From the NCBI GenBank assembly GCA_947247005.1, contig OX365948.1, positions 13,753,455 to 13,817,454 of the forward strand: a DNA stretch of 64,000 bases. Direction: 5' to 3'. Both the position numbers and the translations under genes were made by a program. How positions within the stretch are numbered: the stretch's first letter is position 1; each line of letters starts with the position of its first letter. This stretch comes from Spisula solida. Taxonomy: Eukaryota > Mollusca > Bivalvia > Venerida > Mactridae. Below the pieces are notes generated by a model. It saw only the letters and a program-made list of their open reading frames with translations. It did not search any database and was not told where the DNA came from. Below are positions 30,101-38,849 of this stretch, piece after piece.

Positions 30101-33100
30101 GTTCTCCTAACACACAGTTATGATGTATGACCTAGACACATCGTCTGGTGTATTTTATGTTTTTTCAAATCATTAAAACAAAAATAACTGTAAAATGTAC
30201 CAGGCTGACATGTAGTATGGTGAATGTTCAATTATACAATACATTCATTATACTAGGAATATTTCTGTACCGTTTACTACCAGCTAACAGACAAATACTT
30301 CATTCAAACACATTAAATCATTCAAACCTTTTTTTTCATTCTTTTTTCGGAAAATCTGCCTCTCAGTTTTAGTGTGACTTATAACAAGAAATAGTTGATT
30401 GGAGCTCCAAGTATGGTCTGCTAATTGGGCAGAAATTCTTTGCTATTTCTATGACAATAATTGCTTCTTATCAGCAGAAACCAGCTGGATTGTGGGTTTT
30501 AATTGGCTCATAATGGTGAAGTAACAGGCACTTAATTTGCTTTTAAACATTTAGAGACTCCCCATGGAGGCTTCCTCAAGCTTGATAAGAATTTTACAGA
30601 TTTTTCATCAGAGAGAGAATAAATATCCTCAAATGAAATAAATTGTAGAAATTAAAAACAGATTCCATCAGTGACATATGTTTTAAGTTTTATATGATTA
30701 TTTGATTGATTATTCTAATCACATCTATACAAAGATTTATTTGTATGTAAGTATAGGTAAAATATTTATTATTATAGTGTCTCAGAATGTCAAACCTCCA
30801 ATGTTTGGTTTGTAAGTACATTCACTTCCTCTGCTCTAAAGGTGAATGTATTCAGTGCTAGGTCCTAGGAGACAAGGCAATATAAATGACTTTGTACAAT
30901 TTTTTGTGTTGGTTATTTTTGGTACATTTTTAACGAAGATAAGAAGAGAGTTAGGAAAGATTTAGTGCTGCAAATGTAAACATAAATTATGGATCTTAAA
31001 TCTACAACTTACAGCTGAAACCTGCACCTTCAAAATGGCATTTGCCTGAAGAGGTTTGCACCTTACAGCTGAAACCTGCACCTTCAAAATGACGTTTGCC
31101 TGAAGAGGTTTGCACCTTACAGCTGAAACCTGCACCTTCAAAATGGCATTTACCTGAAGAGGTTTGCACCTTACAGCCAAAACATGCACCTTCAAAGTGG
31201 CGTTTGCCTATAGAGGTTTGCACCTTACAGCCAAAACACGCACCTTCAAAATGGCGTTTGCCTGAAGAGGTTTGCACCTTACAGCGGTAACACGCACCTT
31301 CAAACTGGTGTTTGCCTGAAGAGGTTTGCACCTTACAGCCGAAACCTGCACCTTCAAAATGGCGTTTGCCTGAAGAGGTTTTCACCTTACAGCGGAAACA
31401 CCCACCTTCAAAATGGCATTTGCCTGAAGAGGTTTTCACTATACAACATTGCAGAATATGTAACATGGCGTTGTACATTATCTATAGATAGAATTGTCAT
31501 AGACAAATGCGGCGGATTACCAAACAAACTGTATAATATTCAGCATATCAAAATCAATCCATAATAAAATAGAATTCATTATACCATGTATAGAATGTTC
31601 CTAATTTAATCAAACACAACTCGAAATTGATCGATAGCTCATCAAAGTTGCATGATAATACAAAAGAATAGAAGAACAATACAAATTACAATTTCAATAG
31701 CAATTATCCGTTATTTATCGATATTACACAAGGACTATCAGTGTTTATTTAACCATACTTTTTGCGCAGTTTGAAAGATATCTATCAATAGGCCGCACTA
31801 ATCCAACCTCGAACAAATGATCAACCCCTATAATTTGCTGGTAATACTCAAATTGTATTTACATGCCATAAACGTTTCACAAAGCCACAAACTACCTACC
31901 TCACCATAAACACAGCCGACTATGGAATGTCAACCCATTGTTCGTTTAAGTTTAGATCATTAATAATGCTACATTTAATTGACTCAAGCGCTATTATTTG
32001 ATTCTATTAAAATTCACGAGCCTTTTTAATATTCCGTTGCGAAAAATGGCCATAACAATTCGTATAGATCTGTTTTGTAGATTTTTTATGAGTTTTGTGA
32101 TTATACCCTCTTCATAATCGCGGGTAACGTCGGACTAATTTGAAATTCAAATTTATAAATAAAACATGCCATTCTGATTTAAATATTTTTCAATTTCACA
32201 CACTGCTTACATTGAATAGATTGTGTGGTATAAACAACACTTATCTGGCAAACATCTCACCTTTAATATATATCTATCCAACATAAAAAACCCGGCCACT
32301 TCCATACTGTAAGCTTACATAGAGGAAAAGTGAGACACTTTAGTTTTAAAACGAAATGTAAATAAAGAATGTTCCAATAAAACGCTACCTTGTATATAGA
32401 ACACAGCAACACATAATCACCCGACAATAGCCTAACACTAGGGAACATGATATGTTACTTGAGGAAAGTGGTTCATTTTAAATAAAGATTCCGCTAAAGT
32501 CTTATTTTAATTTGAATTCCATCATTTTGAAGAGGCCAACACGACTGCTGCCACCAATGGTAGAGGCCAACACGACTGCTGCCACCAATGGTAGAGGCCA
32601 ACACGACTGTTGCCACCAATAGTAGAGGCCAATGCCGCTGCTGCCACCAATGGTAGAGGCCAACGCCGCTGCTGCCACCAATGGTAGAGGCTAACGCAAC
32701 TGCTGCCACCAATAGTAGAGGCCAACGCCGCTGCTACCACCAATGGTAGAGGCCAACGCCGCTGCTGCCACCAATGGTAGAGGCCAACACGACTGCTGCC
32801 ACCAATAGTAGAGGCCAATGCCGCTGCTGCCACCAATGGTAGAGGCCAACGCCGCTGCTGCCACCAATGGTAGAGGCTAACGCAACTGCTGCCACCAATA
32901 GTAGAGGCCAATGCCGCTGCTGCCACCAATAGTAGAGGCCAACGCCGCTGCTACCACCAATGGTAGAGGCCAACGCCACTGCTGCCACCAATGGTAGAGG
33001 CCAACACGACTGCTGCCACCAATAGTAGAGGCCAATGCCGCTGCTGCCACCAATGGTAGAGGCCAACGCCGCTGCTGCCACCAATGGTAGAGGCTAACGC

Positions 33101-35449
33101 AACTGCGGCCACCAATAGTAGAGGCCAACGCGACTGCTGCCACCAATGGTAGAGGCCAACACCGCTGCTGCCACCAATGCTAGAGGCCAACGCGACTGCT
33201 GCCACCAATAGTAGAGGCCAACGCCGCTGCTGCCACCAATAGTGGAGGCCAACTCAACTGCTGCCACCAATAGTGGAGGCCAACGCCGCTGCTGCCACCA
33301 ATGCTAGAGGCCAACGCGACTGCTGCCACCAATGGTAGAGGCCAACTCAACTGCTGCCACCAATGGTAGAGGCCAACGCCACTGCTGCCACCAATGGTAG
33401 AGGCCAACGCGACTGCTACCACCAATGGTAGAGGCCAACGCGACTGCTGCCACCAATGGTAGAGGCCAACTCAACTGCTGCCACCAATGGTAGAGGCTAA
33501 CACAACTGCTGCCAGCAATAGTAGAGGCCAACGCCGCTGCTGCCACCATTTGTAGAGGCTAACGCAACTGCTGCCACCAATGGTAGAGGCCAACGTCGCT
33601 GCTGCCACCAATGGTAGAGGCCAACGCCGCTGCTGCCACCAATGGTAGAGGCCAACGCGACTGCTGCCACCAATGGTAGAGGCCAACCCCGCTTACCACC
33701 AATGATAGAGGCCAAGCTACTGCTACCATGCTGCCAGCAATGGTAGTACAATAGCTTACCTACTATTTGAATAGTCGAGCTAAAAATATTTTTAACTCTC
33801 ATCAATAAGAAGTACATATAATTATCATTAACAATATTAGGACCAGCAAATGATCAACAATGACTTCAGAAAACAGATCGTTATAAAGCTGTCTCTACCC
33901 TATATAGCATGCCTACTTTGGCAATCGATTAGAAAAACTCAATAATAGCAATTTAATCTAGAACCGGATTTATAAGGCATTTACCCCAATAAGCAATTTG
34001 CTGGAAACTTCTGAAGCAAATCTTCATGTTTTTATGAATACCTCCAGGGAGTGTGCAAGTACTTCATTTATCTTATAAGAACAACTTTGTAATAGGAAAC
34101 CACGATATAACAGCATGACAGTCAACAGTTAAAATATATGGCAAGCCTTAAAGACGTCTATGATCAATTTGTTCAAGTCTAGTTGATGCTGCTTTTGAGT
34201 TCTTGTCAATGTTGTCATTGGTGGTTGTCATCATTGTAGTAATCATTGTATAGTGAAATGACGATAAGAAATACAAATGAGTATACAATAGAACTTCAAA
34301 TGTACATAAGAATGCAAAACTTGAATTCAATGGAACAGCCTTGCATTTTGAAAAGTAAGCATTTCAGCAAACAGCTAAAAGTTATATTTGTGAAACACTG
34401 ACATTGACACAGTTTGATGACATGAATGATGGTCAGTGTATGGTCACTATAATTCAGGATGGACAGATAATAAAGCTTAAAGTAGAGCTTCTCACACATG
34501 CCTACTGAAAGTGTAAGATACAAACATTAATGTGACGTCAATGTCTAACAGACTGCTCGGTTACCAAACCCTTGGCTGTTTACCCAACACATTCCAGTTA
34601 CACAAGCCAGCTTGCCTGACCTTGTCACCTCTTAAAATGAAGTTGTTATTATCACTATTATAATACACAACAATGTAAGTCCATCCCTGACTTATACATA
34701 CGGGTACTGTTTTATATAAGACTCATGCATATTTGAAATCTGCATCTCAAGGTGCTTCTTATGACCTTCTAATTTTAAGCCAGCGATATTTAGGTGTAAC
34801 ATTTAGATTTACACAAGTACCTTAATAAGACAGTGCTGCAGATTTCAGTGACTAATGTTAACTTACCCAATATGATTGTTTGTTGTAACCTCTACTTCCG
34901 GACTTACACTATCTGACTTTAATCTTTTTGTCTGAAAATAAACAAATATCAAACATTATATATATGTAATACACATACTTATAATTATGTTAGTACAACC
35001 CTCAAAGCTGCTCCAAGGAAACTGAAAAGAAAACACAACAAATTCTTATGAAACGGTATCATCAACCTTAACGAGGGTTCAAAACCAAGATTTTTGGCGT
35101 TCAGCTGCAAACTCAAGTACCACAGTAGAGACCAACATCTTATTCACTAAACACTAAAACAGTCACTACTCGCTAACAATTTAATTTTAACAATGTCACA
35201 TAAAAACACAAGCCAAGCATAACTTTAGCAACCATACATACACATATTATAGCAACCAGGTGTACAGAATTTGTTTTATTCTAAACATCACATTTCAAGG
35301 TCAAGGTCATACTGGATACTTACAGGGGGTTCCAAGATAAGGTCATCGAGGGAGTTCGGTGACCCTGGGGGTGATATAGAAAGTTCATCACCAAGGTTAC
35401 AGTTTCCAAAACAACTACTCATCATGGGGTCAGAGTGTAAAACCATCAT
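6047..35449 (-). CDS. eya: eyes absent (Eya), N-terminal half, 11 exons, partial
   Basis: Eya proteins are nuclear coactivators that act with Six and Dach factors; the C-terminal Eya domain is a HAD-type tyrosine phosphatase and the N-terminal half carries transactivation and threonine phosphatase activity. Here the exons are 35449-35324, 34931-34867, 25373-25174, 21157-21068, 15674-15579, 13428-13365, 11700-11453, 9485-9396, 9159-9101, 7003-6826 and 6100-6047. Every junction is AG/GT and the phase is continuous, giving 423 codons plus one base. From memory, residues 220-229 (YPHIVQVPSS), 269-274 (MQAYSQ), 312-321 (YGTNFTQPGQ) and the Tyr/Pro-rich 365-374 match vertebrate EYA blocks (YPHILPTPSS, MAAYGQ, YGTSFSTPQPGQ) in the same order. 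The Eya domain itself (FIWDLDET motif) was not found in either strand of 1-6046, so the gene continues off the window. Untranslated exons and the promoter were not located. Confidence 0.9.
6826..7003 (-). CDS. eya: eya exon 10, Tyr/Pro-rich activation segment
   Basis: This 178-base exon (residues 347-405) has acceptor TACTTTTCAG and donor GTAAGT. It includes SLYGGYNTAM, a run of five alanines, NPYYPYPYQYVP, and PTYVLDLPP, which parallels the STYVLQE segment of vertebrate EYA2 as I remember it. Aromatic Tyr/Pro repeats are typical of the Eya transactivation region. GC content is clearly above the flanking introns. Confidence 0.9.
7004..9100. other. eya intron 9
   Basis: No coding exon seen. 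The stretch 7540-7720 has higher complexity and several TAAT/GGATTA cores, mentioned under findings as a possible regulatory element. The rest is AT-rich without visible repeats. Confidence 0.5.
9101..9159 (-). CDS. eya: eya exon 9
   Basis: This 59-base exon (residues 327-346) has acceptor ATTTTAG and donor GTATGT, entering in phase 1 and leaving in phase 0. It encodes PNTFGSSTNNSTSSVYSQQ, comparable in composition and position to the Ser/Asn/Thr-rich segment that follows YSYQ in vertebrate EYA1. It lies only 236 bases from exon 8. Confidence 0.85.
9396..9485 (-). CDS. eya: eya exon 8, YGTxF..PGQA block
   Basis: This 90-base, phase 1-1 exon encodes residues 297-326, with acceptor TTTTTTCAG and donor GTATGT. 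It begins IKSLKVNSPLN, resembling the IKTE..L.SP segment of vertebrate EYA, and contains YGTNFTQPGQASFSY, matching YGTSFSTPQPGQAPYSY almost residue by residue apart from one two-residue gap. The match order relative to exons 7 and 10 is as expected. Confidence 0.93.
9486..11452. other. eya intron 7
   Basis: AT-rich, no exon, no array and no transposon termini recognised. Confidence 0.5.
11453..11700 (-). CDS. eya: eya exon 7, YPHI block and Ser/Thr-rich region
   Basis: The largest exon here (248 bases, residues 214-296) has acceptor ATGTTTCAG and donor GTATGT. It contains SVSYPHIVQVPSS, then a Ser/Thr/Glu-rich low-complexity stretch (about residues 230-268), then MQAYSQNMAFYNNP and a Tyr/Pro tail. 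In vertebrate EYA the YPHI..PSS and AYGQ..F blocks are adjacent, so the Ser/Thr/Glu stretch of about 40 residues looks like a lineage-specific insertion. This exon is one of the strongest for calling the gene eya. Confidence 0.92.
12546..13180. repeat. 33-bp minisatellite in eya intron 6, about 19 copies
   Basis: The unit reads GCATGCATACTTGTCTCTGT then GACATTATAAGGA. Copies differ mainly at TCTCTG/TCTTTG and GACATT/GAAATT. One unit near 13049 carries a 6-base AAGTCT-like insertion. Because 33 is a multiple of three and the unit lacks stops in several frames, it yields 230-250 codon open frames on both strands that are not genes. The array is flanked by unique intron sequence. Confidence 0.97.
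13365..13428 (-). CDS. eya: eya exon 6
   Basis: This 64-base exon encodes residues 193-213 and two bases of 214, with acceptor TTTCTTTCAG and donor GTAAGT. The peptide DPNKTLADLHNPNFIANFL could form a short amphipathic helix. It is phase 1-2 and must be kept or skipped together with exon 7 to preserve frame. Confidence 0.8.
13429..15578. other. eya intron 5
   Basis: AT-rich with no exon seen. A two-copy 25-bp repeat (GGTATAAACAG..CAGTTTAC) lies at 13460-13509. Confidence 0.5.
15579..15674 (-). CDS. eya: eya exon 5, symmetric 96-base cassette
   Basis: It encodes residues 161-192 between phase-1 introns, with acceptor CTTTTTTCAG and donor GTATAT. It includes LTGSPLSPGEVITIPIDWFTG-type sequence with Ser-Pro sites. 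No counterpart in vertebrate EYA is known to me. It is also frame-neutral if skipped. Confidence 0.8.
15675..21067. other. eya intron 4
   Basis: AT-rich with no exon or transposon recognised. Short two-copy repeats are present: a 36-bp unit at 19828-19899 (TGATAGGACACAGAACTGTG) and a 23-bp unit at 20104-20151 (GTGTGTATATAGACAGAGTT). Confidence 0.5.
21068..21157 (-). CDS. eya: eya exon 4, symmetric 90-base cassette
   Basis: It encodes residues 131-160 between phase-1 introns, with acceptor TTGTTTCAG and donor GTATGT. The peptide is Gly/Ser/Val-rich (includes GEPWVMSGVAGPLTG) and I recognise no domain or vertebrate counterpart. Because it is phase 1-1 it can be skipped without changing frame, so it is a plausible alternatively spliced cassette. 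The coding call rests on splice sites, the open frame, and locally raised GC. Confidence 0.8.
21158..25173. other. eya intron 3
   Basis: No coding exon seen. It contains an imperfect repeat at 23131-23217 (GTTGTAGTCACGTAA core) and a CGGCAGTCAGT-based array at 24787-24943. The stretch 23950-24430 is of higher complexity and is listed under findings. Confidence 0.5.
24787..24943. repeat. CGGCAGTCAGTTAGTC minisatellite
   Basis: The core CGGCAGTCAGTTAGTC alternates with CATACACGGCAGTCAGTAAG in 16 and 22 base steps, giving a composite tandem array of about eight cores. Confidence 0.9.
25174..25373 (-). CDS. eya: eya exon 3 with internal NHQSSP repeat
   Basis: This 200-base exon encodes residues 64-130 (enters in phase 2, leaves in phase 1). 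The acceptor is GTGTTACAG and the donor GTATGT. The peptide carries three copies of NHQSSP followed by P-[VI]-[DNK]-type residues, spaced 13 and 12 residues apart. A VKVEENHTSS segment follows, resembling the VKTEP block of vertebrate EYA1 and EYA4. The repetition is also visible in the DNA (units of 39 and 36 bases), so this is a coding minisatellite. Confidence 0.85.
25515..25719 (-). pseudogene. candidate alternative first coding exon of eya, frame-disrupted
   Basis: Minus-strand sequence after a good acceptor (TTTCTCTTTGTTAG, exon first base 25719) has ATG at 25696 in strong context (CCACCATGT). It reads MSGSELTSSDSDSCHDHPD and onward to Lys 32, all acidic/Ser-rich and coding-like. The same frame then stops at 25571-25573. 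From 25587 downward a different frame reads EPVPFSDLDDFPHL and LVNGASG to a CAG|GTTTAC donor (last base 25515). Losing one base between 25571 and 25590 would join the two frames. The end is phase 1, fitting exon 4 but not exon 3. It could instead be a separate short exon starting at TTTAG|T (exon first base 25570, 56 bases), which fits between exons 2 and 4 in phase. Whether the frame break is an assembly error, an allele, or real decay is unknown, so I call it pseudogene only provisionally. Confidence 0.45.
29382..29733. repeat. 39-bp minisatellite, 9 copies
   Basis: The unit is GTTCCTCCTCTTTGTGGCAA then CATCTTCACAGAGGGAAAA. Variation is at few sites (TTTGTGG/TCTGTGG/TTTGAGG, TCTTC/TCTGC). 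The unit length is 13 codons, so open frames of 110-170 codons appear on both strands; I treat them as artefacts. Confidence 0.96.
31008..31439. repeat. 54-bp minisatellite, 8 copies
   Basis: The unit is CTTACAGCTGAAACCTGCAC then CTTCAAAATGGCATTTGCCT then GAAGAGGTTTGCAC. Exactly eight 54-base units fit. The last two have GGTTTTCAC in place of GGTTTGCAC. The minus-strand frame gives a cysteine-containing 18-residue repeat that superficially looks like a zinc finger. Confidence 0.96.
32532..33748. repeat. 31-bp minisatellite, about 39 copies, with higher-order structure
   Basis: The unit is GAGGCCAACGCCGCTGCTGC then CACCAATGGTA. It is GC-rich in an AT-rich intron. Variants are GCCGCTG/GCGACTG/GCAACTG/ACGACTG and ATGGTAG/ATAGTAG. 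A run of variant units starting ACACGACTG recurs at 32601, 32787 and 33004, spaced six and seven units apart. The unit lacks minus-strand stops, so all three minus frames are open and overlapping 70-135 codon frames result. Confidence 0.97.
34867..34931 (-). CDS. eya: eya exon 2
   Basis: This 65-base exon encodes residues 43-63 plus two bases (phase 2 end). The acceptor is TTTTCAG and the donor GTAAGT. It starts TKRLKSDS, a short basic patch that could contribute to nuclear import, followed by Ser-Pro and an acidic/Thr-Asn stretch. It is separated from exon 1 by only 392 bases but from exon 3 by about 9.5 kb. Confidence 0.8.
35324..35449 (-). CDS. eya: eya exon 1 (first coding exon)
   Basis: It encodes residues 1-42, ending in a Pro/Ser-rich acidic stretch (SISPPGSPNSLDDLILEPP), then the donor GTAAGT in phase 0. 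An in-frame TGA lies just upstream (35468-35466), so translation must begin in this exon unless an acceptor lies between that stop and the ATG. Four in-frame ATGs occur as two pairs, at 35449/35446 and 35425/35422. I chose the most 5' one. None has a strong Kozak context, so the start could be 8 residues further in. The link to exon 2 creates EPPTKRLKSD, which resembles a basic motif near the N-terminus of insect Eya as I remember it. Confidence 0.75.
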
Positions 35450-37229
35450 TACAACCAAAACTCAGAACATATTGTACATAGAAGCAGTAGCTAGTCCTCG
35501 CCCTGCTAATCCATTGCAAGAAAGGCACATTCATAACTCCTTTGAAAGAAAATGTTTTCACAGAAATTTATCCACATAATAAGCCTGGTTAAATCAAGCA
35601 TATATGACTGAACATGTATATCCGAGAAATCCATGAGAAAAACACAGACTCTGAATAAATATATCCACGGTAACACAACACAAAAAGCTTATGTATATCT
35701 TAAAAGTGTCAACAAGCAATGGTGAGATTATCTTCAAATCACTAAGAAAGCATATGTTGAAATATCCAGCTGTGTTCAGACGGTACATGTTTTACATTCA
35801 GAATCTTTCACAAGAAATTTCCCCCAACTTCTCTCCTCCATTTTCTGACGAAAAAAAAAAACAGAGAAGAAATATTTCCCATATTCTCAATGTGTCAGCA
35901 AGAACTACAGAAATGTTCCAATGTTCCTTACAACAGCAAGGACACTACATATGATGTTAATCAACATAGTATAAGACCCATTGAATACTTGCTTGCATCT
36001 ATCAGACCCAACCATCAGCAATATTTGGCTAGCAATGCCCACAAATCTCAATATCAATCAGTAAGTAAAATGGTATATTCCACCATATCTATCTATTTAT
36101 ATATCCTGACACTACCATCACCCCACCATCCAACACTGATGTAGAAATTACCCAGAATCATGATCAACACAAAGGTGACGCAAGTCAACATACAACCATC
36201 AACAAGTTACAACATTACCGCTCCGAACCGACCAGCACAAACTGAACATGAATTAGGAAAACTTCAAAGTACAAAAGCAGGCTGATTTAATGTACCAGTT
36301 TTCATGGTCTGTGAAAACAGGACCCGAATGTAAGTAGTTCGGAATCCCAGTAATTTACTGGTAATGTATAACTAATGTGATTTTCCTACAGATCAGAATG
36401 TCCAAGTTGTGTTCAACACATTTTTGTAATAATACAGTACATAGTTCACATACATGTTGTGGTTTTTATCAGTTGATATACTTGTGGAACCACTGCTTCA
36501 ATATCTGAATGATTTACCAGAAATAGGGATCCCAGTATGGAAGGGACTCAAGGGGCCACCAGACAGAATGAAATGGACTCACTGGCCTACATGATAGTAC
36601 TTAGTAGGGAACAATAATCATTCAATGAGCAGTAACTGGTTGTGGGTTCTTGCCACCCGGGGAAAAAACTGAACAATCTCATTAAATAATTAATACAAAA
36701 ATCAGAATTTGGTAAGAAATTAAAGAAAATAAATATTACCTCAAAAATATTTTTATTCCATAAAATTTAACAAGAAACATAAAAAAAATCACAAAATGAA
36801 ATTATTTTTTAAATAAATACCACAAAATAAATTTCTGAAACTAATAACACTAGATGAGCACTGTCTGTATACTAACCAATCATATAACAGAACAATATAT
36901 CATAAAAGGAAACCTGTCAAAAATCATCACAGGGGTCAAACCACCAAACACCAGCAGTGTTCACCATTGATTATCTAGGTGTGCTAATTTATCCAAATCA
37001 TGACTAATCATGACCAATTAGCATGCTAATATATGCATCATACATTGATTATATCATGTTAGCTCTGATAATATCCATGAAAATTAAGTTGATCAACCTC
37101 ACAATGTTATGTCATGGGTTTATGACTATCTGTAAGATTCAAATAGTCACAGTTTAATAATAACACATATCAAACATTTTGAATGAAAATTGCAATTATT
37201 TGAACATTACTTATAACAGTATTGCTAAC
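35450..37229. other. upstream flank or 5' UTR intron of eya; no gene seen
   Basis: AT-rich. An untranslated first exon and promoter of eya should lie somewhere at or above this point on the minus strand, but I can point to no TATA, initiator or CpG-rich segment with confidence. Confidence 0.4.
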
Positions 37230-37612
37230 AATCAACACATATGCTCCTCTTTGAAAACCATTGTAGGAGACCCATTACTCCCAAAATGTAACAAGAGTAC
37301 ATGTTTCACATGTACAATTGTACACGGATGCTCTTATTTGAGTAACATTGCAACAGATGCTCCTCTTTGAGTAACATTGCAGGAGACTATGTAACAAGAG
37401 TACCACAATTGTACATGCATGCTAACATGGCTGGAAATCCTATAACTCTAAAAACATAACAGTTTTCCAAACAAGAGCACCACAGAACCAATTAAACATG
37501 CTCCTCTTTTGAATAACATCGCTGCAGACTCCATAACTCCAAAACCATAATAGTTTCCCAAAACAAGAGCACCACAGGGTTCATGTACATGCTCCTTATT
37601 GCATTATATTGT
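37230..37612. repeat. degenerate repeat with ATGCTCCTCTTTGA core
   Basis: The motifs ATGCTCCTCTTTGA, AACATTGCAGGAGAC, ACTCCAAAACCATAA and AACAAGAGCACCAC recur three to four times in the same order at irregular spacing, as expected for diverged copies of a dispersed repeat arranged in tandem. Family not identified. Confidence 0.65.
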
Positions 37613-38644
37613 TGGATATATGATTCCTTGAATTCACTGTGTAAGTTTTGATGGCTTTGGGTTGGAATTTTAGGGTACACAGCAGTTTACCATTTGGAAT
37701 ACACTTTTAAGTGGAAGAGAGGATATCCCAAAGTTGATCGAAGAGCCTCCCTTATGTTCAATCCAGTCTCCATAACCACTCAATTACATTGTTGCTGTCC
37801 GAATTGTTAGACTAGATCAATTTTTAGTTCTTATTAGTAATAATATACTTATTAATTATAATCTGTATTAGTTTTTGAAAGAAATTTATTTTCATTTCTC
37901 AGAAACATGTCATGCTTCAGATGACATGGACATTTAATGAAGTTTATTTGGCTTTTCAAGACAGACACAGTGAAACAGACAATTTACCATGTACAATATA
38001 CATATAACAGATGTTAAAATCTATTTCAATATGCAGACAAACAACACATTTTTTAATGATAAATGAACCACCAGATTACTCCCCACCTCACATAGTGTAC
38101 CAGACTCCTTGTACCTGCTATATAACAAAATAATACCACTTGTTGTCAGGGAGAAAACTAACACAAACCATACCACACTGTATACTGTATAAATGTCACA
38201 ATATTGACACATTGAAACACTAACAAAATCTCCCAGAATCTCGATTATAATCCCTAGGAAATTTTGGTCACATTATTATTAAAGCACTTATAGTGAGGAT
38301 ATACACACCAGAGTCGCGGCCCTTCAAAATATGAACACACATGGTAAACAAACCAGTTGCAAATGTGATGTCACTTGGGTAAATATTTACATAACTTTAA
38401 GACAAATACTTGGTTCATGAGTACACAATCACTTCTACGTTTTTAGCTCAGAGATTTGAACCAAACATATAAGGCAAAGAAGTATGACAAAAGACCATAT
38501 GTTGAAAATAAACATAGCACAGTAGAAAGGTAAATACTTGCCAGAGGGCAAAGATTCTAGACGAAAGTTAATGTATGAAACATGTTTGATAACCTGTGAT
38601 GACAAGTATAGTATAAAGTACAGTTCAGATTTTCTTGATGCAAG

Positions 38645-38849
38645 GGCAATCCTTTATATGTATCATGTCAAAAGGGAAGCAAGGCAATCCTTTATATATA
38701 TCATGTCAAAAGGGAAGCAAGGAAATCCTTTATATATATCATGTCAAAAGGGAAGCAAGGGCAATCCTTTATATATATCATGTCAAAAGGGAAGCAAGGG
38801 CAATCCTTTATATATATCATGTCAAAAGGGAAGCAAGGCAATCCTTTAC
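38645..38849. repeat. 39-40 bp minisatellite, about 5 copies
   Basis: Units of GCAATCCTTTATATATATCA then TGTCAAAAGGGAAGCAAGG. Units alternate between 39 and 40 bases through one extra G, so no single frame reads all copies identically. Confidence 0.95.

Larger units (their letters stand above)
25374..34866. other. eya intron 2 (9.5 kb), minisatellite-rich
   Basis: Apart from the candidate alternative exon at 25515-25719, no exon was recognised. It holds three large arrays (39, 54 and 31 bp units) and two-copy repeats at 29081-29159 (39 bp, CAGGAAGTAT core) and 29812-29892 (37-39 bp, GATCTGATGTTGCAGTTGA). The rest is AT-rich. Confidence 0.5.

Noticed and set aside
31002..31478. Minus-strand 158-codon frame with CFRCK..H-like repeats resembling zinc fingers
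   Set aside because: It is exactly the 54-bp minisatellite read in one frame; cysteine and histidine spacing does not match a known finger, and it lies in an intron with stops just outside the array.
32494..33817. Many overlapping minus-strand frames reading VAAVALASTIGG or WWQQ repeats
   Set aside because: The 31-bp unit has no minus-strand stop, so all three frames stay open and each gives a 31-residue repeat.
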